Part shown: piece by piece, positions 46,451 to 58,648 of the stretch
Numbering within the stretch: position 1 is the first letter of the stretch
How the letters are laid out: every line of letters starts with the position of its first letter
Origin: Cricetomys ansorgei
Taxonomy: Eukaryota > Chordata > Mammalia > Rodentia > Nesomyidae
Length of the DNA: 64,000 nt
Direction: 5' to 3'
Assembly (NCBI GenBank): GCA_026225945.1
Contig: JAMJFZ010001133.1
Coordinates: 4,112,501-4,176,500 of the forward strand
The notes under the pieces: model-generated
Seen by the model: only the letters and a program-made list of their open reading frames with translations
Database searches by the model: none
What the model was told of the DNA's origin: nothing
Position numbers and translations under genes: made by a program

Positions 46451-46528
46451 TTTTCTTTCTTTTCTCTCTTTCTTGTATTTTTTTTTTGTTTTTTTTTCAT
46501 TTTTCTTCCTTTTTTTTTTTTTTTTTTT
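46451..46528. repeat. Pyrimidine-rich tract with long T run
   Basis: TTTC/TTTT-rich sequence ends in a T run of about 19 bp (46510-46528). This is the antisense A-tail of the adjacent B1. Confidence 0.9.
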
Positions 46529-46665
46529 GACAGGGTTTCTCTGATTTAACTCTGGCTGTCCTGGAATTCCCTCTATAGAACAAGCTGGCCTAGAACTCAC
46601 AGAGATCAGCCTGCCTCTGCTTCCCAGTGCTGAGATTAAAGGTCTGTGCCACCACCACCCAACTA
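46511..46665 (-). mobile_element. B1 SINE, antisense
   Basis: GACAGGGTTTCTCTGATTTA, then ACTCTGGCTGTCCTGGAATT, then AAGCTGGCCTAGAACTCACA, then CAGTGCTGAGATTAAAGGTC, then CACCACCACCCAAC. It is full length. The GATTTAAC here is a derivative of the GTTGTAAC variant. Confidence 0.95.
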
Positions 46666-49600
46666 AAGCTAATTCTTTCAATAAATTATATTACATGTTC
46701 TTTTACATGATAATAAAGTTACTAAATCCTAAATCCTGATATTGTTTTTTCAACAATAGCAAATGTAATTATATTTTTCTTTCTTTACCATTCTTGTCTT
46801 TGAAAACATATGAAAGCTTTAGGCCTAGCTAAGCATTTTCATATTATCTTCTACATTTTCTAGTAAATATGAAATTAAAGATGACAACTGTGAAGGCTAT
46901 CTGGGGTTCCAGAGAAACTGCAAGGTATAAAATCCATGGCTATTCTTCCAGGAGATTCATGAAAGAACATTGCATGGATACCTTACCTAAGTTTCTGTAT
47001 CTGTACACCACAGCTACCCTCAGGCATGTAGGTTGTCATATACTCATGTCTGATGCAGCTGCTATCAGCACATTTATAACTCAGGGCACTAATGTGGTTT
47101 GATTTTTAATGTTTTATCTTGTAGTCAAAAACTTGGTTGAAAAGTTATAGTACAGAAATTTATATTGCCAGGTCATACATTTATAATATGTTGAAGAGAT
47201 GAAATGATATAGATTTGTTCTTGAATATTTAGATATTAGACAAAGATGGCAGCAAATTTGATATTTATATCAAGGTAGATATTTTGAGAGATGATTTCTA
47301 TATATTTAAAAACAGGAAGCATTGTCAGCACTGATATTTCAGCACTGCTTCCTGGTAAGCTAGTTTGGGAATTATAAGATTTAAAAAAAAAAACACAGCT
47401 TTGCAAATATAATTAAAGGAGCCACGCAATTCATCACTGTGCTTAAATACACAAATAAAACTACTTAGAAGTTCACAATGTAGTCACAATTAAACTGCTA
47501 TATCATATAAAATTCAGGATGTATCTACAAATCATAAGTAGCAAATCATGATTAAGATAACTTTATTACAATATATACATCTGCCAACAATTTTATGACT
47601 GTCTCTACTGGTTTTCTGTCTTTTTCATTGTGTCCTATATTTTATCACGACAAAATACCTGTAAGTTGCTGAGTAAAGAAAAAAAAATGATAGTTACATT
47701 GTAGTAGATAAAAGTCCTGAAACAGCACACAAACTATTTTCATGATGGTTGAACCAAAGATATATGCTGAAATAATACATTAATCATTTCACTCAAGAAA
47801 ATGAAGCTGATAAAATATTCAAAACGACAAACAAAATAATAATAATAATTATGATGATGATGATGGTGATGATGAAGATGCTTAATTTGCTCTAAGTTTT
47901 TACCAGAAGGAATTTGACAGAAGTATGTGTTTATAACTATTAGTCATCAATCATGTTGTCTGTGCTGGCATTCATCAACTTGTGGTACAACTTGTTTGTC
48001 TTCTCATCATCTATGAGGCTTAGATATCTAGAAAGGTTTTGCCAAATTTCTTCTCATCTAAATGAACCATATGGGGGAACTTTTCAGTGTTGCCAACGTG
48101 TTGCTAAACCTTGGTCCAGGTGGAAAGTTTTGCTCATTATGGTTATGTTTCTTATTGAAAAGAAGGCTACTTTAAAGCAGTGCTTTTAAAGAGTCTGAAT
48201 GTACTCTTGGCAAAGCAGAATACTAGGGATATTCTGTTACTCTTGCCTTACTCACATAAGGCTGATAAGCTCACTGATGTACCAAGGGATGAATTCACTA
48301 AAGAATTTCTGTTGTAGTTCTCATACAATTATCTCACTGATAACTGAAATTTTCTTCTGAGTGAATTTTGTATCTATTTTGTTTTTTTTGGATTTGGTAA
48401 TGTTGTTGTTATTTTTATTATTATATGGTAGTTTTCACCATCAACAGTTTATTAAATGTTTTACCCATTCATATTTATTTATTTTATATTTTGTATAAAT
48501 ACAAACCGCTGAGTTAGTGTTGCTCATATGTATATGTGTTTAGGGCTGATCACTTGGGATAACCAAGTAAAGGGCTTAACTCTGGAGAAGACTAATTTTC
48601 CTCAGCAGGCATTAATTTCCTATAGCTCTTCATTTACTAGTAGATTCTTGTGGGATTTCCTCCACACACATTGACATATCAACTAGTGTTGTCATTGTGT
48701 TGGTCTTATTTAGGTGGCTATATTGTTAATAGTTCGTAAGTACAGCATCCCTGTCATATATAGAAGACTTTATTTAACAGCAGAAATCTTGGCTCTTTAG
48801 CTTTTATACTCTGTCAGTCCCTCTTCCATGATTTTTCATGAACTTTAACAATCATTTTTAATTGAACTATAGAATACTTTGATATATTCCTATAACAGTA
48901 TATACATTCGTTCTAAGAAGGTAGCTTAATTAAAGTTCTTTTATACACTGAACTATCTCCCCAGCTTCTTTATTAACTTTTTAATACTATGAGGTCAGAG
49001 GTGGTGACACTTTATTCATGTCTAATTCGGGTTGTTTCTACTGTCTTAGTCCATGCAGATATTTGTAAATTTTAGATCATTTAAAATAATTTTCATATTT
49101 ATTTCCTGTATTATTAATACCATTTTTATTTCATTTTGGGACACTTTTCAATATCTTACTTGATAGATCAAATCTTAATAGATTTGATTAGGCAATTACC
49201 AGTTTTATCTGCTCTTGTTTGGGGAAGTATTCTTATTAGCATATGTGGTAAAACTTGACATCTTTAGAATGAGCTGAATAAATTCAAAGACATCTCTGAG
49301 GCTTCTTGGAGTCATGGATGAGAGAGGAAGTTTTGGTGGTACTTTAAATATTACCCCACCTGAAAGCAATTACTGATTCAATGTAATCTAGACCAAATCA
49401 CTCAAAGCCTTCATCACAGAATACCATCCTAAGATTGAATGACCCATAGACAGTAAATCTGTTTAAGTGCTTCCTTATCTAAAGGGATTTCACAGGAGAT
49501 AGAGACCTGACAATGATACTGAGGACTTTTGTGCAAGCAGTGTTTTCAGCAGGGTTGTGATGAGTTTGTTGAGTTTGTGTTTACTATGGGGAGATTTTGG

Positions 49601-51030
49601 GGGTGGAGAATTCTGTGTTATTATATTTCCTTAGTGAGAGTTTCAAGGTGAGATGATGGAAATCAGGAAGTATTGGAAGATATTTCCATGTCAAATAATA
49701 AGATTATATTCTTACAAATATAAATATTCCTTTGTTCCAAACCTACATTAAAATATATAAAGGGAATTCAAAGTTAAGGAAAATAAATATTATAAGCTCT
49801 ACAAGTAAGGTAACATTAGAAATGTTACCCATTTCTCTGTTTCCTCGTTGATTAGCCTGTGTCTCTGTTACATCCTATCTTCATCTATGTCTCCAGTTTC
49901 CTGTGTACTCAATCACACCTTTTAGCTTGAGTAGATTTATGAAGAATTGTTTGTTTCCAAGGAGCTTATTGCTTGGAGAAAAGTTGAGATTTTGAAAAGG
50001 GGAAGTAAACGTTTTTAGCCCAGTTTGACAGGTCTATTATATTTCAAATTGAGAAATAATGATTCATGAGGTTCCTCAGATTCTTAGAACCAAACTACCT
50101 GTTTAGCACACAGCCAAATAGCTTTGAGGTATGGATTTCCTACTAGATTTTTTCCTATTGTGAAGAAAAATGATTTTCTGTATACTGAAATTTTAACTAA
50201 TGGAAACAATAGACAGAAATTCCTACTGTTACTATTGCTTACATCTCTTTTAAAAGCACAAATAACATGTTGAGAGTATATTACATGCAAATCCACATTG
50301 GTACTACTTTTCATGTGTTAAATAACTCACTGAGTCTTTTTAGTGAACATATGAAATAGACAATGTAAAAAAATCCATTGTTTCAATGAAGATCATGAGG
50401 GGCACAGGGGCCTTCTGTAGATTACAGTAGGACCAATCTGTCAATGGACTCTTTTCTTTGAGTTCACTGTGTGAAGAAACTGGTTAGTGTTATGTATCTC
50501 TAAAGATAACCCATCCTTAAGGCTTAGTGGTTGCCTAATTTTACTCAGACACAATTTTTTTATAAAGCATTTATTAATATCACTATGCAACAAATGATTT
50601 CTAGGGGAATTCTGTAGAAATATTCACTAACATCAGTGATAAAAATTAAAAATTGACTTAATTTGAAACAGTGATATCTGAATTGCAAAATTTAGAGTTG
50701 TGAGTGGATTAAATCAATGACTTTGCGTTCATGCTGAGGAAGTGAACTATCCTGTAGTGAGAGTTGTGAATGTGAAATTGGAATGACACACCCAGCTTGT
50801 GCTACAAACACAGAAGAGGATCTCTGTGTGCAGATTGAAGCTATCGTAGCTTTGCAGTGGTTTCAGAGAATAACCCTAGATGTGTCCTAATGAACCAGAA
50901 AAAGTCTTTAGCACAGGACACAAAGTTCCCTGCAATATTAGAAAAAAATCTCAGCTAAAGTGAAAGCATCTATCAATTGTTTCTGGTGTTCTTGGTTGGG
51001 ATTGATGTTAAGACACCTCCTCCCACCCCC
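46666..51030. other. Unique DNA, largest repeat-poor block
   Basis: About 4.4 kb with little recognisable repeat. Exceptions are an (AAT)n/(GAT)n tract (47835-47880) and a possible ID remnant at about 48945-48966 (ACTGAACTATCTCCCCAGCT). Open frames of 76-78 codons (46869, 47953, 50084 minus) are unrecognised. I checked the minus strand of 47941-48360 for a processed pseudogene; only one 37-codon stretch is open, which is within chance. Confidence 0.45.
47835..47880. repeat. (AAT)n/(GAT)n trinucleotide repeat
   Basis: AATAATAATAATAAT passes into a GATGATGATGATGGTGATGA run. Confidence 0.9.
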
Positions 51031-51122
51031 TTGCCCCGTCTCTGTCTGTCTCTCTGTCTCTCTGTGTCTCTGTCTCTGTCTCTTTCTTTCTCATCTCTCT
51101 CTCTCTGTCTCTACCTCTCTTT
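51031..51122. repeat. (TCTG)n/(TC)n pyrimidine tract
   Basis: About 90 bp of CTGTCTCT-type units with TTTC patches, joined to the tail of an antisense B1. Confidence 0.9.
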
Positions 51123-51257
51123 CTGAGACAGGGTTCCTCTGTTGTAATTCTGACTGTCCTGGAACACATTCTGTAGACTAGGCTGGCCTGAACTCACAGA
51201 GATCCTCCTGACTCTACTTCCTGAGTACTGGGATTAAAGGCATGTGCCTCTACCTGG
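51123..51257 (-). mobile_element. B1 SINE, antisense
   Basis: CTGAGACAGGGTTCCTCTGT, then TGTAATTCTGACTGTCCTGG, then AGACTAGGCTGGCCTGAACT, then GAGTACTGGGATTAAAGGCA. It is near full length with the GTTGTAAT form of the variant. Its tail has been replaced by or expanded into the TC/TG tract. Confidence 0.95.
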
Positions 51258-53042
51258 GGTGTTAGGTCTCTTTAAGAATCTCTTTTCTTTCATTTCATGT
51301 TTTTGAGATTGCTACATTGGGTGGATTTCTGATGGCTAGGAAGAACCCTATTAATAGAATTATATTAAAATTATTCTAGGAAACAGGTATAAAAATAAAC
51401 CTGATATTTGTATTCAATTTGGTTCATTTTGATGGTAGCAAATCCACAGACAAATTAGTTATCAGTTTCTGTGATTTAGTGAAACAACACAATAATTATA
51501 GTTTAAATTTCCTTTGGATGAAGTAGCATATGCATACATTATATAGATTATATATTTTTATGTACCCTTATTCATTCCAGTTGTAGGTTGCTCTAAACCA
51601 GCTTGCAAAATATATTGGCATCAAAGTAGATCTTGTAGCTTATCACCACATGAATTTATTTAAAGTGTTGACACTTTCTTTCCTCTTGCATTAGGTATGT
51701 ATTTTCAGTTCTACCGTGAAGGTCATAGGTGATCACAGAATGAGTATTACAACAAGAGTTATGGTTACTACTGTTAGGGGGCAGATTGTTTTGTACTACT
51801 TAGGAGAAAGCACGTAGACAATGGTTTATTCAGGAATCTACATCTGCAGCTAATTCAGGTTTGGGAAAAGAGAAGAATTTTAGGTGTGTTATAAAATCAT
51901 GTTTTCTTTTTTGTTCATTTCAAGCCACAAACTGAATATATTGTTGTAGTAAAAGTTAGATTTTCCAGGCTACAAAATTATGACTCAAGTTCAATCTATT
52001 CTTAGTGGGATCATTATGGGTTACTTTATTAGGAGGGAAAGAGTAGGAACTATAAAATTGAAAAGAAGGCATTTGGGAGAATTTAAATTAGATCAAAGTA
52101 TGTAAAATGTCAATGTCTATGGAGAACGTATTTTCATCATAGAAACTTTTAATGATCCTTATTCAGAGAAGAGCCCTTATTAAAATGCTGATTGAAATAC
52201 AGGCCTATTCCTGTCAACATTTGTATATGCAGGCCTAAGACTGGAGATTGCATGTTTTAAAGGGTGTGTTGGTAGTATTTGTGGAGAAGCACACGTAGGG
52301 ATATATTCAACCAGTTTGAAATAGGCCTATGTTCAGTTATACAAAATATTAAAGATGGAAGGACACTGAAGCAGAGATAACAAAATTAATTAACCAATAA
52401 ATAATTAACTTCAATGAATGCAAATGGACTTGAAAGCCATGAACAAACTGATTTTTGAGAAAATTTATAAAATAAATCACAAAAGAAATGTGCTAAATAA
52501 GATTCAGTATATAAATTGTATTATATTGGCATATGGCTAAATAATCTCATAAACTGGTAAATACATAATGTGCAAAACATTTCATAAAAGATAAGAGATT
52601 ATTTAAAGGCTATTTAAATGATTGCAAACAGTGAAAGAATGCATAATATCTTTAAAATCAAGGATATTCTTTCAATCAAAATCTGACAAATAAGACCCAA
52701 CAATTACAATTACATAGCCTTGATTATAAATATTATAACATTCTGCTTAATGATGTTTCTACCTAAAAATGATGAGGGTGATATGTTAGAAAATATAGTC
52801 CTGACAGACAACAGATAAGTTATTGATTTTGAATTGAGGCAATCTTGAATAAATTTATATGGACAATAAATTACTATAGGGAAAAATTTTGAGGGCACAG
52901 AAGAAGAAAGTGTGTCAAGGCAGAGAGAGAAAGAGATATATAGAGAGAGACAGAAACGGAGAGAGAAGTACTCAGGTATAAACTAAAAAAATAATCTTAA
53001 AATGGCAAAGACCTAAATGCTAGTGTTCCTAAAATACTATGG
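51258..53042. other. Unique DNA with a GA-rich patch
   Basis: GA-rich sequence (AGAGAGAGAAAGAGATATAT and similar) is at 52918-52970. A 62-codon minus frame at 52710-52898 is AT-driven. No gene was seen. Confidence 0.45.
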
Positions 53043-53165
53043 CCATCTAGGTGTGATAGAGCATGCACTTGATACCATTACTCAGGAGCGATAGGTAAAC
53101 TGGAACTCCTGAGTTACAGGCTTCTCAGGGTTACATAGTGAAAGAGACCCTATCTCAAAAGGAAC
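53043..53165 (+). mobile_element. Proto-B1-like SINE, sense
   Basis: CATCTAGGTGTGATAGAGCA, then TGCACTTGATACCATTACTC, then AGGAGCGATAGGTAAACTGG, then GGTTACATAGTGAAAGAGAC, then CCTATCTCAAAAGG. It is short, with the ancestral TACATAGTGAGACCCTGTCTC-like end, and is older than the main B1 set. Confidence 0.65.
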
Positions 53166-53348
53166 ATATTTTAAAAAGAGAGACTATGTCTAGACTAATG
53201 TCTTGATTTCAAACTTCTGTCCTAGTTTCCTAATAGTTTCAATTTATTATTATGGTTGATAAGCTGAAAAAGATGCTGAAAAAAGATGAAGAAGTACGAA
53301 CAATTGCATATTTTTTATAAGTGTAACTGATAAGAGCACAAGGATGGA

Positions 53349-53575
53349 GAATACAAGAGGTGGCTCAGTTGGTTAAAAATTCTTGCTATGTAAGTCTGAG
53401 GACTTGAGTTTGGATCCCCTAAACTCACTTAAATCTGGAAGCAGAGTCATGTCCCTGTAATACTGTTGCCGGGATGGCACAACCAGGGGAATCCCTGAGA
53501 CCTGTTGGCCAAATAGGATAGTCGAATCAGCGAGCTTCGGGTTCATTGAGAAACATGCCTCAAAAACAAGGATGT
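53349..53575 (+). mobile_element. B4 SINE, sense
   Basis: AGAATACAAGAGGTGGCTCA, then GGACTTGAGTTTGGATCCCC, then GAATCCCTGAGACCTGTTGG, then GTCGAATCAGCGAGCTTCGG, then GTTCATTGAGAAACATGCCT and CAAAAACAAGG. The CGAATC.GCGAGCT.CGGGTTCA block is a distinctive B4 feature. The 80-codon minus-strand frame at 53373-53615 is a reading of it. Confidence 0.85.
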
Positions 53576-54650
53576 TCAAAACTACAGAGTTAAATACTGA
53601 CTGGACTAAACACATGAATGATTAAGTATAAGTCACTAATAATGCACAGGTTTTAGACTATGGAAATAAATAAAACACTTCCCCTTGGTATCATTTAGCC
53701 AACAGCAAATCCAAATTTGAACACTATACTTCATGCTCCCTGAGTCTGTCTTTGGTCTGTGTGGCTGCTCATTGTGTGACTCTATGAATTTGTTCATTGT
53801 GAAACTGTGTGTCTGTCTCTGACAGAAAACTTTTTCTGTATTTATTAAACAGCATAGAATGCATTACATGGAGAAAAGAATGAGGGATATTTTATAGAAG
53901 TCTTCAACTGAGTTTTACAAGGGATTAAGTCATGGAATCAAAACTACCTAAATGGACACATATTAAACAGCTACAGCAACAGCAGCAACAACAAGAAAAA
54001 CAACAAACAACAACAACAACCCTATAAACTCTTTATCAATCAACACCTAAATGTCATATTAAATATTTCTGGTGCATATTGATTTCTTAAGATTATTTTC
54101 AACTGATAACTTCGATCATTTCAGCAAATGATTATTAGGATATGCATGCATTAGCTGAATTAGAAGCATGGAAGAGTATGTAATTAAGATTAAAGCTATA
54201 CATTACCTTAGGTTGAAAAAGTTGATTATGTGGGATATACAAGGCAAGTAAAGCTGATTGTTACATTGTTATCTTAAAAGCAGGTTAAACAAATGGACTG
54301 AATATATAGTAGAATAGCAGCCTTAAATCTCAAGGTAGAATATTAACTCCTGCTATGAGGTATAGCAAAAGTTCCAGTCTCTTAAAATCTAAGTGATATT
54401 CTTATAATGCACTGTCACAAAATATCTTATATTTGTCACAAAACACTTTACATTTGATTCTGGACATCACACACTGCTGGACACACATGCACAGATACCT
54501 ACACACACACGAACATACATGAACACTCATGTATGTATTGACCATACATACACAAAACAATTAAAAAATAGATGCTTCTTGACTTATAATGATGACTTTT
54601 CCTGATAAAACTATAAAATACGGTAATTGTTGGTGATTTGACATATATTC
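53576..54650. other. Unique DNA with a (CAA)n tract and a 10-bp-stem hairpin
   Basis: The (CAA)n tract is at 53973-54021 and a short inverted repeat at 54513-54536. No gene was seen. Confidence 0.45.
53973..54021. repeat. Degenerate (CAA)n repeat
   Basis: CAGCAACAGCAGCAACAACA is followed by AACAACAAAC units. Confidence 0.9.

Positions 54651-54745
<95 letters not shown>
54651..54745. repeat. Compound (CT)n(AT)n(CA)n microsatellite
   Basis: Thirteen CT units (54651-54676) run directly into about fifteen AT units (54677-54706) and then about nineteen CA units with one T interruption (54707-54745). The 81-codon minus-strand frame across it is a low-complexity artefact. Confidence 0.98.
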
Positions 54746-54746
<1 letters not shown>

Positions 54747-56856
54747 TTGTTTAAATATTCCAATTTTTCAGCTGTTTTAGGTAGTGAAAATATTAACTAT
54801 TCCTAACTTCATTCTTACTAGATATACATAGTACAAGAACCATGTATACTTGGTATTTTTATTGATGCAGTCAGAGGTGAACCATGAACTGAGATTTAGT
54901 GCTTTTGTGTGACTAAGTTAATTGTACAATTAAGTGTGATTACACTATTCCTTCCCTTCTCACACAGGCTAATGAAATTGTAGCAAATATCCTGAGTAAA
55001 CTATTAACAATACAATGCATTATTGGCCAACATATTAGATAAAATTATTAAGTAGTGTTTTACATAGTGCAAAAAACATTAGATTTACAATGTATGTTGG
55101 TATAGTCACTATTTCTACACCTATAAAATGAATGTGAAAAGCATAGTTTGAAATATACACTTAGTATGTATTTGGATGTACTTTAATACATCAAGTCATT
55201 ACAAAATAATTAATTAATCAATATATATATAGTTTGTAACCAACTACACCAATTATGTATATATTTGCATAAAATAGAAGAAATAAATAAAATAGTGCTT
55301 AAATGATAATTATATTCACTTTTAATATAGCAGGTATAAAACAAGAACATTCACTATTTCTAATATCAGCTGTTACCTTTGTTCTGAATAGACTGAGCAA
55401 AATATAAAACAGAATCTAGTAAGAAATATAAACTATTACATTTTGATATGCATATGGAATATGAACACTGGTGTTCTGAAACCAACAGTGATATTCAGTC
55501 AAGAAAACAAAATCTGTAATTATCACTGGTTGAAACTGCATTTAGTACATTCAACCTACTGAACACCCTCAACAACAGATAGTTTTTGGCTGCTAACACT
55601 GATGATCATGTGGCTTACTGGATGATGCAGCTCCTTCCCATTGCATATTGAAATGGCACCATTAAATATATAACTCCTTGGACAAAAGACCAAAATTCAA
55701 AGTCTGCAAGCTGAACTATCATAAGTAGGGCAACATGAGAATGTATATCTGTATAATACACATATGTGATGTCTACAGAATAGAAGAGAGATGACCTCCA
55801 TCCAATTATCATTTTCATCTTTACTCTTAATAGATAAACAAGCACATAAAGGAAATTGCACATTACAGAGTATCTACATTGTTGTTCCATAGTGAGATAA
55901 GCTGTGAACACAGAATTAGATCTTAAGTATGAGTAATTGGGTTAAGTAATGCAAACAAGTTTACATCCTGTAGATCCTACTCTCTGATGTCATGAAAAGT
56001 AGACCTCCTCATGTTAATGGCAGTATGGTTAAAATATTCTTAGGAGAATGGGTAAAGAACCAACAGGGACAGAAAAGTGGATGGTTTGATTTAATCTTGG
56101 GACAAGAAGACTTGGGGCATTTGGATGTATTTATGCAGGCATACTGCATGATTAAATCAAAGAAAGAGTTTGAATTTTTAATGACTGAATTTACAGAAAG
56201 AAGAAAACAAATCACCCAAGCTAGATGATAAAAAGAGAATGCACTGTAGACAAATATTCTGACATTTTAGGGTTCTGCATTTCTATTAAAGTTCTGCTCA
56301 GTTTGACTGGAATGGAACATTACGAATCCACCCTGGGTGATGCATTATTTAATAAGAGAGAACCCTAAAGCAAACAAAGCAAATGTTTTCACTGCTTGGA
56401 TTGCTCAAAATGTGACCAAGCCAGCCATTAGCTGGCATCTTTACCCTCATTATGTACTTAATGAGTGAAATGGCATTTCAAGTAATATCAGCCTCAATGT
56501 TAGACCTAAATTTCATTTTACAGGTTATTTAAGAATAACCATCTTTAGTAATATTATACTTAATCCCAAGCCTAAGTTTTGCAAGGCTGCTTGGTTGTAT
56601 TCCTTTATTTTGTCTACTTTACCATAATTTAGTCTGAATAAACATGACCAAATTTTTACACTTCAAGATGATATTTTCTAACATTTCTTTCTTATGTCCA
56701 ATGAAAAGATTTTATGTTTTTATGTTAATAATATTGTGTGAAATTGTTTTATACTTTATATTCATAAATCAATAAATTCAAGTAGTACTATCTGATTTGT
56801 CACCCAAAATTCTTCATTTGATTATATACCAATGAGATGATTTAGAAGATGTGTCC
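54746..56856. other. Unique DNA, no gene seen
   Basis: Open frames of 98 codons (55615-55911 minus) and 78 codons (55992-56228 plus) are not recognised. The latter contains a perfect 12-bp inverted repeat (TTTGATTTAATC at 56085-56096 and its complement at 56150-56161). No repeat family was assigned. Confidence 0.45.
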
Positions 56857-57030
56857 TTGCGCTGGAGAAATAGCTCAGTGGTTAAGAGAACTGGCTGGCT
56901 TCCAGAGGTCCTGAATTCAACTCCCATCAACTACTTCCATTGACCATCTATGAGGACATCTGATGCCCTCTTCTGGCACACAGGTGTACATACAGTTAGA
57001 GCATTAATGTACATAAAACAAATCCTTATT
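56857..57030 (+). mobile_element. B2/B3-family SINE, sense
   Basis: GCGCTGGAGAAATAGCTCAG, then TGGTTAAGAGAACTGGCTGG, then CTTCCAGAGGTCCTGAATTC, then GAGGACATCTGATGCCCTCT, then TCTGGCACACAGGTGTACAT and a short ACATAAAACAAA tail. It is a clear tRNA-derived SINE close to the rodent B2_Mm2/B3 layout. Confidence 0.9.
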
Positions 57031-57060
57031 ATTGCCAGCCACAATAATATAATAAAATAC

Positions 57061-57197
57061 TATTGGTGGCGCATACCTATAATCCCAGCACTTGGGAGGC
57101 AGAGGTAGATGGATCTCTGTGAGTACCAGGCCAGCCTGGTCTACAGAGTGAATTCCAGGACAGCTAGAGTTACAACAGAGAAAACCCCATCCCACTG
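57061..57197 (+). mobile_element. B1 SINE, sense, with a G-rich rather than A-rich end
   Basis: TATTGGTGGCGCATACCTAT, then AATCCCAGCACTTGGGAGGC, then CAGGCCAGCCTGGTCTACAG, then ACAGCTAGAGTTACAACAGA, then GAAAACCCCATCCC. Where an A tail is expected, a G9-AA-G4-A-G5 tract follows (57199-57219). It carries the GTTACAAC variant. Confidence 0.95.
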
Positions 57198-57198
57198 T

Positions 57199-57219
57199 GG
57201 GGGGGGGAAGGGGAGGGGG
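57199..57219 (+). repeat. G-rich tract with G-quadruplex potential
   Basis: Nine G, AA, four G, A, five G can be read as four G4 runs with loops of 1, 2 and 1 nt. That meets the standard four-run quadruplex pattern. Confidence 0.85.
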
Positions 57220-57284
57220 AAGATGTGACCTTTCAGTTAGCAGAAAATTACAATGTTAGGTGAGGTCTTTAGATAACAGAGGAT

Positions 57285-57560
57285 AAAAACATGAAGTGGG
57301 GCCTCGAAAGGTTATTAGGTCAAGGCTGCAGAGATAAAGATCTTCACAAAAGTGACTCTGGATCAAAGGAAGGCATAGTTATAAAATAAGTTGAAAAACA
57401 TGAACATAGGCCCTATCCAGACACCAGAACTTCTTGTGCCTTAGTCTTATACTCCTCAGTGGTAGAATGAAAACAAATTTCTGCGTTTATAAATTACCCA
57501 GATTGTTTTTGAAGCTGCATAGTTGTTATAAAGCAATAAGGTATACAAAAAATATTCTTA
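57285..57560 (+). mobile_element. MST/MLT1-type MaLR LTR, partial
   Basis: GGGGCCTCGAAAGGTTATTA, then GGTCAAGGCTG, then GGCCCTATCCAGACACCAGA, then ACAAATTTCTGCGTTTATAA, then ATTACCCAGATTG and TTGTTATAAAGCAATAAGG. These correspond to the MST/MLT1 phrases GGGAGGTGATTAGGTCATGA, GGGCCCTCACCAGACACC, AATAAATTTCTGTTGTTTAT and TTTTGTTATAGCAGCCC. The middle is partly deleted. Confidence 0.7.
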
Positions 57561-58310
57561 ATTTCTGTTTAAGTAAGATTAAGGAAGTTTACAAATTGAT
57601 TGATTTAGTTAGTGGTTAGTTATAACAGCTTGGCTAGAGATGCTGATACTATCTTACCACAGGTAGTATAACGCTCAAAGTCCAGCAAAATATGATGAAT
57701 TGTTATTGGCTTGCTAGAATATAGCTGACTAGCTTTTTCATGATCATATGTTAGAATTGTTTCATTTGACGTAACTATGACTTATGAAAAGATTTTAGGC
57801 TTTTGCCTTAATATATTTTTTTACTCTATATTGTTTTAAACGTAAAACTTCTCATGGTTCTTTTCATAAAACTGATTCCTCTGCAAAGAAAACATAGGTT
57901 TCCCTGAAGCTAAACAGTCCACATTGCCTTCTTCATGTCACAACTGCTTGGTTCCCAGCCTATGGCTTATCCGAAGCAAGAGTTTTACAAGGATTACTCT
58001 GAAGCAGCACCTAAAGATGACATGGAATCTGAAAATGATGGCTAGATTAATTATTTATGGGTACATGTGGAATAGATGTCACAGTGTTTATATGTGTGCA
58101 TGCTATTTAGCTCAGAGAATATATATTAAGATTTTACATATATGAATGTAATATATACATAGTACGTATACTATATATATATATAGCATTATATAACATT
58201 CATTGTATTGTAAGTTACAATAGCAGACACAAGTTATATATATTTACTCTTCTGAATATTCAGGTAATGAGATTTAATATGTTACTCTTTTAGCCCATGA
58301 TATCATAAGT
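57561..58310. other. Unique DNA with AT-rich patches
   Basis: TA-rich self-complementary sequence lies at about 58140-58185. A 73-codon frame at 57924-58145 is unrecognised. Confidence 0.4.
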
Positions 58311-58536
58311 GGGTTTTTTTTTCTTTTTTTTTTTCTTCTTTGTTTTTTGTTTGTTTGTTGTTGTTCTCGTTGGTTTTTTTTTGTTTGTTTGTTTTTGAGA
58401 CATGGTTTTTCTGTTGTAACTTTAACTTTCCTGGAGCTTACTCTGTAAACCAGGCTAGCCTGCAACTCACAGAGATCTGCCTGCCTCTGCCTCCAGGGTG
58501 CTGGGATTAAAGGGGTGTGCTGCTTCCACCTGCCCA
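58311..58536 (-). mobile_element. B1 SINE, antisense, with long T/GTTT tail
   Basis: A 75-bp T-rich tail with TTTG and TTG units precedes GAGACATGGTTTTTCTGTTG, then TAACTTTAACTTTCCTGGAG, then AACCAGGCTAGCCTGCAACT, then GGGTGCTGGGATTAAAGGGG. It is full length with the GTTGTAAC variant. The 87-codon minus-strand frame here is a reading of it. Confidence 0.95.
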
Positions 58537-58648
58537 TCTGATGAAATGTGTAAGAATGTCTGGGCTTTCAGATGCAATACTTGTTCATCTGCAGCTAACC
58601 ACTCAATGCCAGACATGTTCTTCATATTGCATTAAAAACAGTGAGGCA

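Noticed and set aside
47941..48360. Possible processed pseudogene on the minus strand, ending in an open stretch before TAA
   Set aside because: Only about 37 codons are open and upstream stops occur at roughly the chance rate. No protein family was recognised and no A-tail or target duplication was seen.
48945..48966. Possible antisense ID remnant (ACTGAACTATCTCCCCAGCT)
   Set aside because: About 22 bp match and nothing around them follows the ID consensus.
54499..54744. 81-codon minus-strand frame with CVCVCV and IYIYIY runs
   Set aside because: It is a compound microsatellite read as protein.
55992..56228. 78-codon plus-strand frame with balanced, protein-like composition
   Set aside because: Not recognised, overlapped by a 68-codon antisense frame, and no flanking splice sites that would make it an exon.
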